DNA of 64,000 nt from positions 1 through 64,000 of the forward strand of contig CANRFN010000002.1 in the NCBI GenBank assembly GCA_947629915.1, written 5' to 3'. Source of the DNA: an uncultured Oscillospiraceae bacterium. Lineage in GTDB: Bacteria; Bacillota; Clostridia; Oscillospirales; Oscillospiraceae. The notes below the pieces were generated by a model. That model searched no databases, had not been told where the DNA came from, and was given only the letters and a program-made list of their open reading frames with translations. The position numbers and the translations under genes were made by a program. Shown one piece after another: positions 7,180 through 16,211 of this stretch (the first letter of the stretch is position 1; each line of letters starts with the position of its first letter).

Positions 7180-9381
7180 ATGTACCGCCTGACACAGGAA
7201 CAAAAGACCCGGGTGAAGGACCTGCTCTCCCGCATGACCCTCGATGAGAAGATCGGCCAGATGAACCAGGAGTCCGTGTCCATCGTGGGCGGCTTCGATG
7301 TGCCCTTTGAGGAACTCATCGAGATGATGACGGACGGCCGCATCTCCCAGGAGGAATTCGAAAAGATCATGTCCACCGCGGAGCAGGACTACCACGAGGA
7401 CGACATCCGGGCCGGCCTCGTGGGCAGCCTGATGGTCCAGGACCCCCGCAAGTGCAACGAGCTCCAGAGAATCGCCGTGGAGGAGAGCCGGCTGGGCATC
7501 CCCCTGATGTTCGGGCTGGACGTGATCCACGGGTACCGCACCGTCTATCCCATCGCCATCGCCGAGGCCGGCTCTTTTGACCCGGACCTCTTCACCCGCA
7601 CCGCCCGGATGGCGGCGAAGGAGTCCAGGACACAGGGCGTGAACTGGCACTTTGCCCCCATGCTGGATGTGGCCCGGGACGCCCGCTGGGGGCGGGTGTC
7701 CGAGGGCCCCGGCGAGGACCCGTACCTGGTGTCTCAGTTCGCCAGAGCCAAGATCGAAGGCCTCCAGGGGGACATGTCCTCTCCGGAGAACTACGTGGCC
7801 GCCTGCCTGAAGCACTATGTGGCCTACGGCGCCTGCGAGTCCGGCCGGGACTACAACACCGTGAGCATGGCCACCTCTATGCTGTACAACAGCTATCTGC
7901 CGCCCTTCAAGGCCGCGGTAGAGGCGGGGGCCGCCACCGTGATGGCCTCCTTCAATGACCTCAATGGCGTGCCCTGCACCGTGAACCAGTACACCCTCCG
8001 CCACATCCTGAAGGACAGCTGGCAGTTCCCGGGCTTTGTGGTCTCGGACGCCAACGCCATCCGGGAGTGTGTGGCCCACGGCATCGCCGCAGACGAGCCG
8101 GAGGCGGGCAAGAAAGCCGCAGCGGCCGGCATGGACGTGGACATGGGCACCCAGATCTACAAGAAGTACCTGAGAGAGGCCGTGGAGAAGGGGGAGGTGC
8201 CCCTGTCCGTGATCGATGAGGCCGTGGAGCGGATCCTCTCCGTGAAGATGTGGCTGGGCCTCTTTGAACACCCCTATGTGCCGGAGGAGGCCATGGACCG
8301 GTATGAGGTCCTGCCGGAGGAGCACCGCGCCCTGGCCCGGGAGGCCGCAGAGAAGTCCATCGTCCTGCTGAAGAACGAGGGGGACATCCTGCCCCTCCAG
8401 AAGGGCCAGAAGATCAGCCTGGTGGGCGAATTGGCCGCCAGCCGGGAGGAGATCATTGGGGCCTGGGCCATGAGCTGGCGCCCCACGGACTGCGTCTCCA
8501 TTCAGGAGGGCTTGGAAAAGGCCGGCGCCACCCTGGAGTACTTCCCGTGCTGCGGCCCCGAGTCCGACATCGATGAAGCCCAGGTCCAGGCGGCCTGCCA
8601 GTACGGCGATGTGATTGTGGCCGTGGTGGGGGAGACGGACGCCATGTCCGGCGAGGCCTCCTCCCGTGCGGACATCACCCTGCCAGGCCATCAGAGGGAG
8701 CTGCTGCAAAAGCTGCTGGCCTCCGGCAAGCCCGTGGTGACCTGCCTGATGAACGGCCGACCCCTGGCCCTCCAGTGGGAGGCCAAGAACGTGCCCGCCA
8801 TCCTGGAGTGCTGGCACCTCGGCATCGAGATGGGTAGCGCCGTGGCCAAGGTGCTCTTGGGCGAGAAGAACCCGGAGGGCAGACTGGCCTCCTCCTTCCC
8901 GGCGGTGACCGGCATGTGCCCCATCTACTACAACCACCCCAACACCGGACGCCCCGGCGGGCGCAGCAAGTTCACCTCCCGGTATCTGGACGCCGGCTTT
9001 GAGGCCCTCTATCCCTTTGGATACGGCCTCAGCTACACCACCTACGCCTTCTCAGACTTGCAGGTGGAGGAACAGCCGGATGCCCTGCAGGTCACCGTGA
9101 ACGTGTCCAACACCGGAAACTGCGCCGGCGTGGAGACCGTCCAGCTCTACATGCAGGACGTCACCGCATCCATCGTCCGCCCGGTGAAGGAGCTGAAGGG
9201 CTTTGCCAAAGTGGCGCTGGCCCCCGGCGAGACGAAACCGGTGTCCCTCCCATTGCAGAAATCCGATCTGGGCTTCTACAACGATGCAGGTACCTATCTG
9301 CTGGAGTCCGGCCTCTTCCGCATCTATGTGGGCGGCAACTCCAGGGACTGCCTCTGCCAAGAGGTCTCCATCGGATTCTAG
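7180..9381 (+). CDS. Glycoside hydrolase family 3 beta-glucosidase
   Basis: A 733-residue GH3 enzyme of the BglX type. The N-terminal TIM barrel carries the KHYVAYG segment and the nucleophile region GFVVSDANAI (Asp near residue 290). The alpha/beta sandwich domain holds the acid/base region SGEASSRADI near residue 490. The C-terminus is a fibronectin III-like domain (QLYMQDV, VRPVKELKGF). No signal peptide is present, so it acts on imported oligosaccharides or glycosides. It hydrolyses terminal beta-D-glucosyl, or sometimes xylosyl, residues. It starts 16 bp after the previous gene and a strong hairpin follows it, so it is probably the last gene of the operon. Confidence 0.92.
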   Translation: MYRLTQEQKTRVKDLLSRMTLDEKIGQMNQESVSIVGGFDVPFEELIEMMTDGRISQEEFEKIMSTAEQDYHEDDIRAGLVGSLMVQDPRKCNELQRIAVEESRLGIPLMFGLDVIHGYRTVYPIAIAEAGSFDPDLFTRTARMAAKESRTQGVNWHFAPMLDVARDARWGRVSEGPGEDPYLVSQFARAKIEGLQGDMSSPENYVAACLKHYVAYGACESGRDYNTVSMATSMLYNSYLPPFKAAVEAGAATVMASFNDLNGVPCTVNQYTLRHILKDSWQFPGFVVSDANAIRECVAHGIAADEPEAGKKAAAAGMDVDMGTQIYKKYLREAVEKGEVPLSVIDEAVERILSVKMWLGLFEHPYVPEEAMDRYEVLPEEHRALAREAAEKSIVLLKNEGDILPLQKGQKISLVGELAASREEIIGAWAMSWRPTDCVSIQEGLEKAGATLEYFPCCGPESDIDEAQVQAACQYGDVIVAVVGETDAMSGEASSRADITLPGHQRELLQKLLASGKPVVTCLMNGRPLALQWEAKNVPAILECWHLGIEMGSAVAKVLLGEKNPEGRLASSFPAVTGMCPIYYNHPNTGRPGGRSKFTSRYLDAGFEALYPFGYGLSYTTYAFSDLQVEEQPDALQVTVNVSNTGNCAGVETVQLYMQDVTASIVRPVKELKGFAKVALAPGETKPVSLPLQKSDLGFYNDAGTYLLESGLFRIYVGGNSRDCLCQEVSIGF

Positions 9382-9398
9382 ATCTCCTTTCTCTTCCC

Positions 9399-9434
9399 GA
9401 ACAGCACGCCGGAACGCAAGCCGGCGTGCTGTTC
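9399..9434 (+). terminator. Hairpin terminator after the GH3 gene
   Basis: A perfect 14-bp stem (9399-9412 and 9421-9434) with an 8-base loop, followed by TAATTT. It lies directly downstream of the GH3 stop and upstream of the PHO-box-like repeats. The T-tract is weak. Confidence 0.65.
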
Positions 9435-9460
9435 TAATTTCCAGCCGCTGCACACCGGAC

Positions 9461-9526
9461 TTTACACGGATTTTACGTGGCTTTCACCGAAACGTGATAG
9501 CACGGCAAAACGCCTCCCGATAGAAT
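9461..9526 (+). promoter_or_regulatory. PHO-box-like direct repeats and promoter upstream of the Na/Pi cotransporter
   Basis: Three hexamers lie exactly 11 bp apart: TTTACA (9461), TTTACG (9472) and TTCACC (9483). This matches the Gram-positive PhoP box, TT(A/T/C)ACA repeats with 5-bp spacers. A -10-like TAGAAT follows at 9521-9526 without a good -35, as expected for a PhoP-activated promoter. The downstream gene is a phosphate transporter, which fits. Confidence 0.68.
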
Positions 9527-9573
9527 GGGGCCGCAAAATGGATTTGCAGTTTTCAGTTTGGGAGGCGTCTTTC

Positions 9574-11286
9574 GTGAACGACACCGTACAAATGCTCTTC
9601 GGCCTGGCCGGCGGGCTGGCGCTGTTCCTCTACGGGATGGACAGCATGAGCGACAACCTGCAGAAGGTGGCGGGGGACCGGATGAAGAAGATCCTGGGCA
9701 TCCTCACCCGCAACCCGGTGATGGGGGCGCTGGCCGGGGCGCTGGTGACCGCCGTGCTCCAGAGCAGCTCCGCCACCACCGTGATGGCCATCGGCTTTGT
9801 GAGCGCCGGCCTCATGACCCTGCCCCAGGCCATCTCCGTGATCTTTGGGGCCAACATCGGCACCACCATGACCGCCCAGCTCATGGCCTTCAAGATCTCG
9901 GACTACATCTATCCCATCATCTTTGTGGGGTTTCTCCTGAACTTTGTGAGCAAGAAGGAGCGGGTGAAGGACCTCGGTACCGTGGTCTTCTCCTTCGGCC
10001 TGCTCTTTGAGGGCATCGAGATCATGGGCAGCGTGATGAAGCCCCTGGCGGGCAGCCCGGTGTTCACGGATCTCATGGGCAAGGTCTCCCAGATCCCGGT
10101 GCTGGGCATCCTGCTGGGCGCCGCCATGACCTTGGTGGTCCAGAGCAGCTCCGCCACCATCGCCGTGCTGCAGAACTTCGCCTCCCAGGCCGGCCCGGAC
10201 GGGGTCACCAGCGTGATCGGTCTCACCGGGGCCATCCCCATCCTCCTGGGGGACAACATCGGCACCACCATCACCGCGCTTCTGGCCTCCATCGGCCAGT
10301 CCAAAAACGCCAAGCGCACCGCATTGGCCCACAGCTTTTTCAACATCAGCGGCAGCATCGTCTTCGCCTGCATGATCCCGCTGTTCGCCCGCTTTGTGAC
10401 GGCGATCTCCCCCAAGGGGCCGGAGATCCAGGTGATCTCCCGGCAGATCGCCAACGCCCACACCACCTTCAACATCGTCTGTACCCTGGTCTGGCTGCCG
10501 CTCATCGCCGTGATGGTGAAGCTGGTCTCCACCGTGATCCCGGGGGAGGACCAGCAGAGCCAGACCCTGTCTCAGCCCCAGTATCTGGACGAGAACATGC
10601 TGGGCCAGCCGGTGGCCGCCATGTACCTCACCTCCAACGAGATCCGGCGCTGCGTCGGCATCACCGGGGACATGCTGGCCGCCGCCCGGGCGGAGCTCAC
10701 CGGGGAGAGGCGGGACCCCGGCGCCTTCGATGGCCTCTACGAGACGGTAAAGCAGCTGCAGGCGGCCATCGTGGCCTATATCTCCCGGCTGTTTGCCCGG
10801 GGCGGCCTCACGGAGAGCCAGTCTGAGCGCACCGCCGGCCTGCTCTTTGTGGTGAACAACGTGGACCGGGTGGCAGACCGGTTTCAGGAGATCGTGGCAC
10901 GCACTCGGCGGCTCATCCGGGAGGGAAAGCGCTTCTCGGAGGAGGCCAGGGGAGACCTGGGGCAGTGCTTTGCCATCTCGGAGAACCTCTTTCACCGGGC
11001 CATGGAGGCGGCGGACACCGGAGACCAGAGCATCGCCGCGGAGGCCTCCAAGGACCGGGCGGACATGCGCCGGGCCCAGAAGCAGTTCCAGAAGGCCCAC
11101 CTGGCCCGGGTGAAGGACAACACCTGCGATGCCTCCCTCACCCGGGACTACACGGACATCCTGTACGGCTTTGACCGCGCCGTGGACAACTGCGTGGGGG
11201 TGGCGGAAGAGGTGATGGACGGGGTGCGGTTTGTGTCCCTGGCGGAGACCGGGGTACAGGACACCCTGTCCCAGGGGGTGCAGTAG
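9574..11286 (+). CDS. Na/Pi cotransporter family protein (NptA/YjbB type) with PhoU-like tail
   Basis: A GTG start at 9574 is preferred over the in-frame ATG at 9538 because GGGAGG lies 8 bases upstream and the membrane domain then begins at once (LFGLAGGLALFLYGMD); this gives 570 residues. Two inverted QSSSATT-type repeats (VLQSSSATTVMAIGF and VVQSSSATIAVL), each followed by a GANIGTT- or GDNIGTT-type loop, identify the PNaS fold. About eight membrane helices occupy residues 1-330, and the remainder is a helical cytosolic PhoU-like domain. It should import phosphate with sodium. A PHO-box-like promoter precedes it, and a PstS-like lipoprotein follows directly. Confidence 0.9.
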   Translation: MNDTVQMLFGLAGGLALFLYGMDSMSDNLQKVAGDRMKKILGILTRNPVMGALAGALVTAVLQSSSATTVMAIGFVSAGLMTLPQAISVIFGANIGTTMTAQLMAFKISDYIYPIIFVGFLLNFVSKKERVKDLGTVVFSFGLLFEGIEIMGSVMKPLAGSPVFTDLMGKVSQIPVLGILLGAAMTLVVQSSSATIAVLQNFASQAGPDGVTSVIGLTGAIPILLGDNIGTTITALLASIGQSKNAKRTALAHSFFNISGSIVFACMIPLFARFVTAISPKGPEIQVISRQIANAHTTFNIVCTLVWLPLIAVMVKLVSTVIPGEDQQSQTLSQPQYLDENMLGQPVAAMYLTSNEIRRCVGITGDMLAAARAELTGERRDPGAFDGLYETVKQLQAAIVAYISRLFARGGLTESQSERTAGLLFVVNNVDRVADRFQEIVARTRRLIREGKRFSEEARGDLGQCFAISENLFHRAMEAADTGDQSIAAEASKDRADMRRAQKQFQKAHLARVKDNTCDASLTRDYTDILYGFDRAVDNCVGVAEEVMDGVRFVSLAETGVQDTLSQGVQ

Positions 11287-12147
11287 ATGGGGAGAACAGG
11301 GAGAAGAGGGATGTCCGGACTGGCCCTGGCCGCCCTGCTGCTCGCCCTCCTGGGCGGCTGCGGCGGGACCAAGTCCCAGCCCCTGCCGGACCTCAGCGAC
11401 ATGGGAGAGGTGCTGGTGATCGCCCGGGAGGAGGGCTCCGGCACCCGGACCGAGTGGGAGCGGCTGGCAGATACCCGGGAGGCGGGGGCAGACGAGACCG
11501 CAGCTTCCACCCAGGAGGTGCTGTCCAAGACCGCCGGGGCGAGGGACGCCATCGGCTATGCGGCATACAGCGCCATCCCGGAGGGCGCCGGGGTGAAGGT
11601 GCTGGCGGTGGACGGCATCGCCCCCAGCGCCGAGACCATCCAAAGCGGCAAGTACCCCCTCTGCCGCGCCTACACCTTGGCCTACATGGGGAAGCCCAGC
11701 GACCTGGGCCGGGACTTTCTCACCTATGTGCTGGGGGCGGGGCAGGCCATTGTGGGGCAGTCCTGCGTCCCCGTGGGAAAGGTATCCACCTTCCTCTCAG
11801 ACAAGTCCGCCGGCACCCTCACCATACAGGGCTCCTCCTCGGCGGCGCCGCTGCTGGAGACCCTCATTGCGGACTATGAGACATACAACCCCAACGCAGA
11901 GATCTCCCTGTCCGTTACAGATTCCACCGCCGGCCTCACCGCCGCCATCCAGGGCCGCTGCGACCTGGCCCTGTCCTCCCGCACCCTTGAGGACTACGAA
12001 CAGGAACTGCTGGAGCGCGTGGAGTTCGCCCGAGACGCCGTGGCGGTGGTGGTGCACCCGGACAACCCCCTCACGGCCCTCACCCGGTCCCAGCTGAAAT
12101 CCCTCTTTGATGGCCACACCGCCCGCTGGGCAGATCTGGCAGACTAG
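11287..12147 (+). CDS. PstS-like phosphate-binding lipoprotein with permuted lobe order
   Basis: A 286-residue lipoprotein with a lipobox (LLALLGGC, Cys near residue 25). Residues 37-170 resemble the C-terminal half of PstS (REEGSGTRTEWERL, IGYAAYSAI, SGKYPLCRAYTL, GQAIVGQSCVPV). Residues 178-286 resemble the N-terminal half (IQGSSSAAPLLETLIADYE, DLALSSRTL, AVVVHPDNPLTALT, LFDGHTARWADL). In ordinary PstS the order is reversed, and the cut falls exactly at the usual junction between the two halves. The gene begins at the base after the cotransporter stop, so the two are coupled. It probably binds phosphate outside the cell for regulation or delivery. No pstCAB genes are visible. Confidence 0.8.
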   Translation: MGRTGRRGMSGLALAALLLALLGGCGGTKSQPLPDLSDMGEVLVIAREEGSGTRTEWERLADTREAGADETAASTQEVLSKTAGARDAIGYAAYSAIPEGAGVKVLAVDGIAPSAETIQSGKYPLCRAYTLAYMGKPSDLGRDFLTYVLGAGQAIVGQSCVPVGKVSTFLSDKSAGTLTIQGSSSAAPLLETLIADYETYNPNAEISLSVTDSTAGLTAAIQGRCDLALSSRTLEDYEQELLERVEFARDAVAVVVHPDNPLTALTRSQLKSLFDGHTARWADLAD

Positions 12148-12185
12148 ACGCGGCGGTGGGGGAGCAATTCACAAGTTCATCCAAA

Positions 12186-12221
12186 GCAAAACAGCATTGG
12201 CCTGCGCCAATGCTGTTTTGC
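12186..12221. terminator. Bidirectional terminator between the PstS-like and aldo/keto reductase genes
   Basis: A perfect 15-bp stem (12186-12200 and 12207-12221) with loop CCTGCG. The outer arm ends are A-rich on one side and T-rich on the other, so it can stop the convergent transcripts from both sides. Confidence 0.8.
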
Positions 12222-12224
12222 GTC

Positions 12225-13073
12225 CTACTGCATATCCAGGGGGACCTTGTGCTGCGGGGCGGGGAAGGCCTGGTCCAGGGCCTGCAGCTCAGACGCTGTG
12301 AGGCGGACCTCCGCGGCGGCCGCGTTCTCCAGGGTGTGGGCCCGATTTCCCGTGCGGGGGATGGGGATCACCCCGGGGCGGGCCAGGAGAAAGGCCAGCA
12401 GCACCTGAGACGGGGTGGCGCTGTGGCCGCGGGCGATGGCCTGGACGGCGGGGTGGGCGATGAGACCGCGGCGCAGTCTGCCCGCCTGGGCCAGGGGACA
12501 GTATGCCATCACCGGGACGCCGTGCTCCTGCAGCCAGGGGAGCAGGTCCACCTCGATGCCGCGGCTGCCCAGGTGATACAGTACCTGATCGGTGCGGCAG
12601 TCCTGTCCGCCGGCACGGAAGAGCTCCTCCATGTCCTCGGTGTCCAGGTTGGAGACGCCCCAGGCCCGGATCTTGCCCTGGGCCCTCAGACGCTCCATGC
12701 CCGCAACGGTCTCGGAGAGGGGAGTGGAGCCCCGCCAGTGGAGCAGATACAGGTCCAGATAGTCTGTGTGCATCCGGCGGAGGGAGTCCTCGCAGCTCTT
12801 CTGCAGCTGTTTTCCGCCGGCGTTCCAGGGGTATACCTTGCTCACGAGATAGAGGCTGTCTCGCTGGTACCCCTGGATGGCGGCGCCCACCAGGATCTCT
12901 GCCGCCCCGTCTCCATACATCTCGGCGGTGTCCAGCAGGTTCATGCCGGCCTCGATGCCGGCACGGAGGGCGGACGCCTCCTCCTGGAACGTCTGGGGGT
13001 GCTCCCCCAGATACCAGGTGCCCTGGCCGATGGAGCCAATGGCTTTTCCAGATGCGGTGACAAAGTTTCGCAT
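12225..13073 (-). CDS. Aldo/keto reductase
   Basis: The start is set at 13073 (MRNFVTASGK) after GAGAGGAG on the minus strand, giving 282 residues. The AKR catalytic residues are visible: Asp in NLLDTAEMYGDG, Tyr in AEMYG, Lys in LVSKVYPWN and His in YLLHWRG. The C-terminal cofactor segment VIPIPRTGNRAHTLEN is typical. It reduces aldehydes or ketones with NADPH. It begins 18 bp after the galactarate dehydratase gene on the same strand. A role in reducing a downstream aldehyde, such as tartronate semialdehyde, would fit but is only inference, since the usual enzyme for that step is a different family. Confidence 0.88.
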   Translation of the reverse strand: MRNFVTASGKAIGSIGQGTWYLGEHPQTFQEEASALRAGIEAGMNLLDTAEMYGDGAAEILVGAAIQGYQRDSLYLVSKVYPWNAGGKQLQKSCEDSLRRMHTDYLDLYLLHWRGSTPLSETVAGMERLRAQGKIRAWGVSNLDTEDMEELFRAGGQDCRTDQVLYHLGSRGIEVDLLPWLQEHGVPVMAYCPLAQAGRLRRGLIAHPAVQAIARGHSATPSQVLLAFLLARPGVIPIPRTGNRAHTLENAAAAEVRLTASELQALDQAFPAPQHKVPLDMQ

Positions 13074-13090
13074 GGGCGCATACTCCTCTC

Positions 13091-14611
13091 TCAGGTGATG
13101 GGGGCCGGGTTGAAGATGCAGAGGTCGTTGTGGAGGCCGTACTGGTCTGAGAAGGGCTGCTTTCTGCCGCTGGCCACGTCCAGGATGAGGCGAAAGAGCT
13201 CCGTGCCCACCTCCGGGATGGTCTGCTCTCCGGTTACGATGCCCCCGGCGGAGAGGTCTATGAGGTCTGCCCAGTGGGCCTTCAGCTCGTTCCGGGAGCA
13301 CACCTTTACCACCGGGCAGATCTCCAGGCCGTACGGGGTGCCCCGGCCCGTGAGGAAGACCTGCAGGCCGATCCCCGATGCCGTCTGGCAGGGGCCGCAG
13401 ACGATGTCGCTGGCGGGGGTGGCGGCGTAGATGAGGCCGTGCCGGGTGGGCACCTCCGCCGGGGACAGCACCTCCACAATGGGGCTGGTGCCGCTCTTGG
13501 CAATAGACCCCATGGCCTTCTCCACGATGTTGGCAAGGCCCCCGCGCTTGTTGCCGGGGGTGGGATTGGCGTCCCTGCCCACCCCGCCGGCGGCGAGATA
13601 GCTGTCGTACCAGCGCATCTCCTCCGCCAGCCGGTCCCGGACCGCCGGGCTCACGCAGCGGGCGGCCAACAGGGACACCCCGTCCCGGACCTCGGTCACC
13701 TCGCTGAAGAGGACGGTGGCCCCGCCCTTTACCAGCATGTCTGCCGCATAGCCCGCCGCCGGGTTGGCGGAGATCCCGGAGAAGGCGTCCGAGCCGCCGC
13801 ACTGCATGCCGATGAGAAGATCGCTGAGAGGCAGTGGTTCCCGGGTACGTTGATTCAGCCGCTGCAGCTTCCTGTCTGCCAGGGCGAGAATGGCGTCCAT
13901 CATGGCATCGTGGCCGGGGCAGTCCTGGAGGGTGAGCACGTTGTCCGGGGTGATGTCCTCCGGGGGCAGCACCCGATCATAGGTGAGTTTCTCGCAGCCC
14001 AGGCCCACCACCATGATCTCCCCGCCGAAGTTGGGGTGGCGGATGAGGTTCCGCACCGCCCGGATGGGAATCTTGGCCATGGGGGCATCGATGGCCACCC
14101 CGCAGCCGTACGGGTGGGTCACCGCCACCACGCCGTCCACGTTGGGGTATCGGGGTAGCAGCTCCCTGCGGATCCGCTCCGCCGCCGCCCGCAGTACCCC
14201 GGCGGCGCACTGCACCGTGGTGACGATCCCCAGCAGGTTCCGGGTGCCGGCGGGACCGGTGGCATTCCGGTATCCCATCCAGGTGGTCTCCGGGGGATCC
14301 GGCAGCTGTTCTTTTGGAACCAGGTTGGTGCCCCAGGAGAGGTCGTCCAGGGAGGGGCTCTCCGGCAGGTCCAGCATGGACTCGTTCACCCAGCTGCCGG
14401 CGGGGATGTCCTCCTTGGCATGGCCCAACACCACCCCGTACCGGAGAATGGGGTCGCCCTTGGGAATGTCCGCTAAGGCGATCTTGTGGGCCTGGGGGAT
14501 GGGATCCCGGGCTGTCACGCCATTTTCAATCGCGGTGCCCGCCGGCAGATCCCGGACGGCCACTGCCACATTGTCCTGGGGCTGGATCCGGATGGTGAGG
14601 CGCTGCTGCAT
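13091..14611 (-). CDS. garD: Galactarate dehydratase (UxaA/GarD family)
   Basis: A 506-residue protein starting at 14611 ([10 protein letters not shown]) after AAAGGAAG. The N-terminal SAF domain (residues 1-100: [29 protein letters not shown]) and the large C-terminal domain ([78 protein letters not shown]) match GarD along the full length. It removes water from galactarate to give 5-keto-4-deoxyglucarate, using iron. Altronate dehydratase is related but matches less closely. Glycerate kinase, which handles a later product, is divergently transcribed from the shared upstream region. Confidence 0.9.
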   Translation of the reverse strand: MQQRLTIRIQPQDNVAVAVRDLPAGTAIENGVTARDPIPQAHKIALADIPKGDPILRYGVVLGHAKEDIPAGSWVNESMLDLPESPSLDDLSWGTNLVPKEQLPDPPETTWMGYRNATGPAGTRNLLGIVTTVQCAAGVLRAAAERIRRELLPRYPNVDGVVAVTHPYGCGVAIDAPMAKIPIRAVRNLIRHPNFGGEIMVVGLGCEKLTYDRVLPPEDITPDNVLTLQDCPGHDAMMDAILALADRKLQRLNQRTREPLPLSDLLIGMQCGGSDAFSGISANPAAGYAADMLVKGGATVLFSEVTEVRDGVSLLAARCVSPAVRDRLAEEMRWYDSYLAAGGVGRDANPTPGNKRGGLANIVEKAMGSIAKSGTSPIVEVLSPAEVPTRHGLIYAATPASDIVCGPCQTASGIGLQVFLTGRGTPYGLEICPVVKVCSRNELKAHWADLIDLSAGGIVTGEQTIPEVGTELFRLILDVASGRKQPFSDQYGLHNDLCIFNPAPIT

Positions 14612-14951
14612 GGATACCCGCTTCCTTTCGCACTGTGTACTCGGTTTTCCGTATTGTACCAGAGAAAGCCCGCCGGGGCAACCGGGAAAACCGGATATCT
14701 GCGGAAAAAGGGGGCGGGAAGGCCTCGGATGTGCGGCAAACATGCTTTACATATTGGAAATAACGCCCTTTGTGCAGTGTGCAGAAAGTTACAATTTGTA
14801 TCGCTGCGTGCTTACCATATGCCCAAAGGGTACCCATTTGTGCGCCTATCGTCACTTTCAGGGCGTAGAAATCCTGTTGCAATCTTGCGCCCCGGGGGAT
14901 ACAATGCTGTATGAGAGATACCGGGCCGCTGCCCACGGGAGGTGCTGGCAA
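14612..14951. promoter_or_regulatory. Divergent garD / glycerate kinase control region
   Basis: This 340-bp gap holds two good promoters facing apart. Minus strand: TTGCCC (14676-14681), 17-bp spacer, TACAAT (14653-14658), for garD. Plus strand: TTGCAA (14877-14882), 17-bp spacer, TACAAT (14900-14905), for glycerate kinase. Between them lie two dyads that could be operators: CTTTGTGCA/TGCAGAAAG (14768-14788, one mismatch) and an imperfect CAAAGGGT/ACCCATTTG (14824-14840). No other gene is visible. Confidence 0.65.
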
Positions 14952-16196
14952 GTGTATACAAGACTTCGGCAGGATGCCGACACCATCATCCAGAGGAGCA
15001 TTCAGGCGGTGCTCCCGGACAAGGCGGTGCGGCGGGCCCTGGCAGACTTCCGGCCCGGGCTCGGACGGACCTTACTGGTGGCCGTGGGCAAGGCGGCCTG
15101 GCAGATGGCCAAGACCGCGGTGGACGCCCTGGGCGGGGTGGACCGCGGCATTGTGATCACCAAGTACCAGCACGTCCGAGGGGAGATCCCCGGGGTGGAC
15201 TGCTGGGAGGCGGGGCACCCGGTGCCGGACGAGAACAGCTTTGCCGCCACGGCGAGGGCATTGGAGCTGGTACAGGACCTCACCCGAGAGGACACGGTGC
15301 TCTTTCTCCTCTCCGGCGGGGGCAGCGCCCTCTTGGAGAGGCCTCTGATCCCCGGCGGGGAGCTGCAGGACATCACCCGGCAGCTGCTGGCCTCCGGGGC
15401 CGACATCGTGGAGATGAACACCGTCCGCAAGCGCCTCTCCGGGGTGAAGGGCGGGCGCTTCGGACAGGCCTGCGCCCCCGCCCAGGTGTACAGCATCGTG
15501 CTCAGCGACATCGTGGGGGATCCCCTGGACATGATCGCCAGCGGGCCCGCCTGCCCGGACGCCTCCACCTGTGCGGAGGCCCTGGCCATCGCAGAGAAAT
15601 ACCAGCTGAACCTCTCTGCTGCGGCGAGAGAACTGCTGGCCCAGGAGACTCCCAAAACCCTGGACAACGTGTCCACTCGGATCACCGGCTCCGTCCGGGA
15701 ACTCTGCAGCGCCGCTGTGCGGGCCTGCTCTGATCTGGGATACACCCCCGTGCTCCTCACAGACCACCTGGACTGCGAGGCCAGAGAGGCGGGGCGGTTC
15801 CTGGCGGACATCCTGCAGACGGGGGCCAGAGGAAAGGGCGGCATCGCCTATATCGCCGGCGGGGAGACCGTGGTGCACCTCACCGGCCATGGGCTGGGCG
15901 GGCGAAACCAGGAGCTGGCCCTGGCGGCGGCCCCGGGGATCGCCGGCATGCAAGAGGCTGCGGTGTTCTCCGTGGGCAGCGATGGCACAGACGGGCCCAC
16001 CGATGCAGCCGGAGGCTATGTGGACGGGGATACCCTGGCGCAGCTCCAGGCCAGAGGGATCGACATCCACGCCGTGCTCCAGGACAACGATGCCTATCCC
16101 GCGCTGGAGGCGGTGGGCGGTCTCATAAAGACCGGCCCCACCGGGACCAATGTGAACGATGTGGCGGTGGCGCTGCTGGGCCCACCGGACAGGTAG
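14952..16196 (+). CDS. Glycerate kinase, MOFRL family (GlxK/TtuD-like)
   Basis: A GTG start at 14952 follows GGGAGGTG by seven bases; the frame stays open much further upstream, but that part is not coding. The 414-residue protein has the DUF4147 nucleotide-binding domain (VAVGKAAWQMAKTA, GHPVPDENS, LLSGGGSALLE, VRKRLSGVKGGR, SDIVGDP, IASGP) and a C-terminal MOFRL domain (AGGETVVHL, GRNQELALAAA, SVGSDGTDGPTDAAGG, GPTGTNVNDVAV). It phosphorylates D-glycerate to 2-phosphoglycerate. A strong sigma-70 promoter (TTGCAA-17-TACAAT) lies just upstream. With galactarate dehydratase across the gap, it probably serves sugar-acid catabolism. Confidence 0.9.
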   Translation: MYTRLRQDADTIIQRSIQAVLPDKAVRRALADFRPGLGRTLLVAVGKAAWQMAKTAVDALGGVDRGIVITKYQHVRGEIPGVDCWEAGHPVPDENSFAATARALELVQDLTREDTVLFLLSGGGSALLERPLIPGGELQDITRQLLASGADIVEMNTVRKRLSGVKGGRFGQACAPAQVYSIVLSDIVGDPLDMIASGPACPDASTCAEALAIAEKYQLNLSAAARELLAQETPKTLDNVSTRITGSVRELCSAAVRACSDLGYTPVLLTDHLDCEAREAGRFLADILQTGARGKGGIAYIAGGETVVHLTGHGLGGRNQELALAAAPGIAGMQEAAVFSVGSDGTDGPTDAAGGYVDGDTLAQLQARGIDIHAVLQDNDAYPALEAVGGLIKTGPTGTNVNDVAVALLGPPDR

Positions 16197-16211
16197 AGGG
16201 TGGGTGATCTG

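Noticed and set aside
9538..9573. ATG at 9538 as start of the Na/Pi cotransporter
   Set aside because: It lacks a ribosome binding site and adds 12 residues outside the family; the GTG at 9574 has GGGAGG at proper spacing.
12156..13430. Plus-strand open frame over the aldo/keto reductase and galactarate dehydratase genes
   Set aside because: Both minus-strand genes match known families along their length; the plus-strand translation does not.
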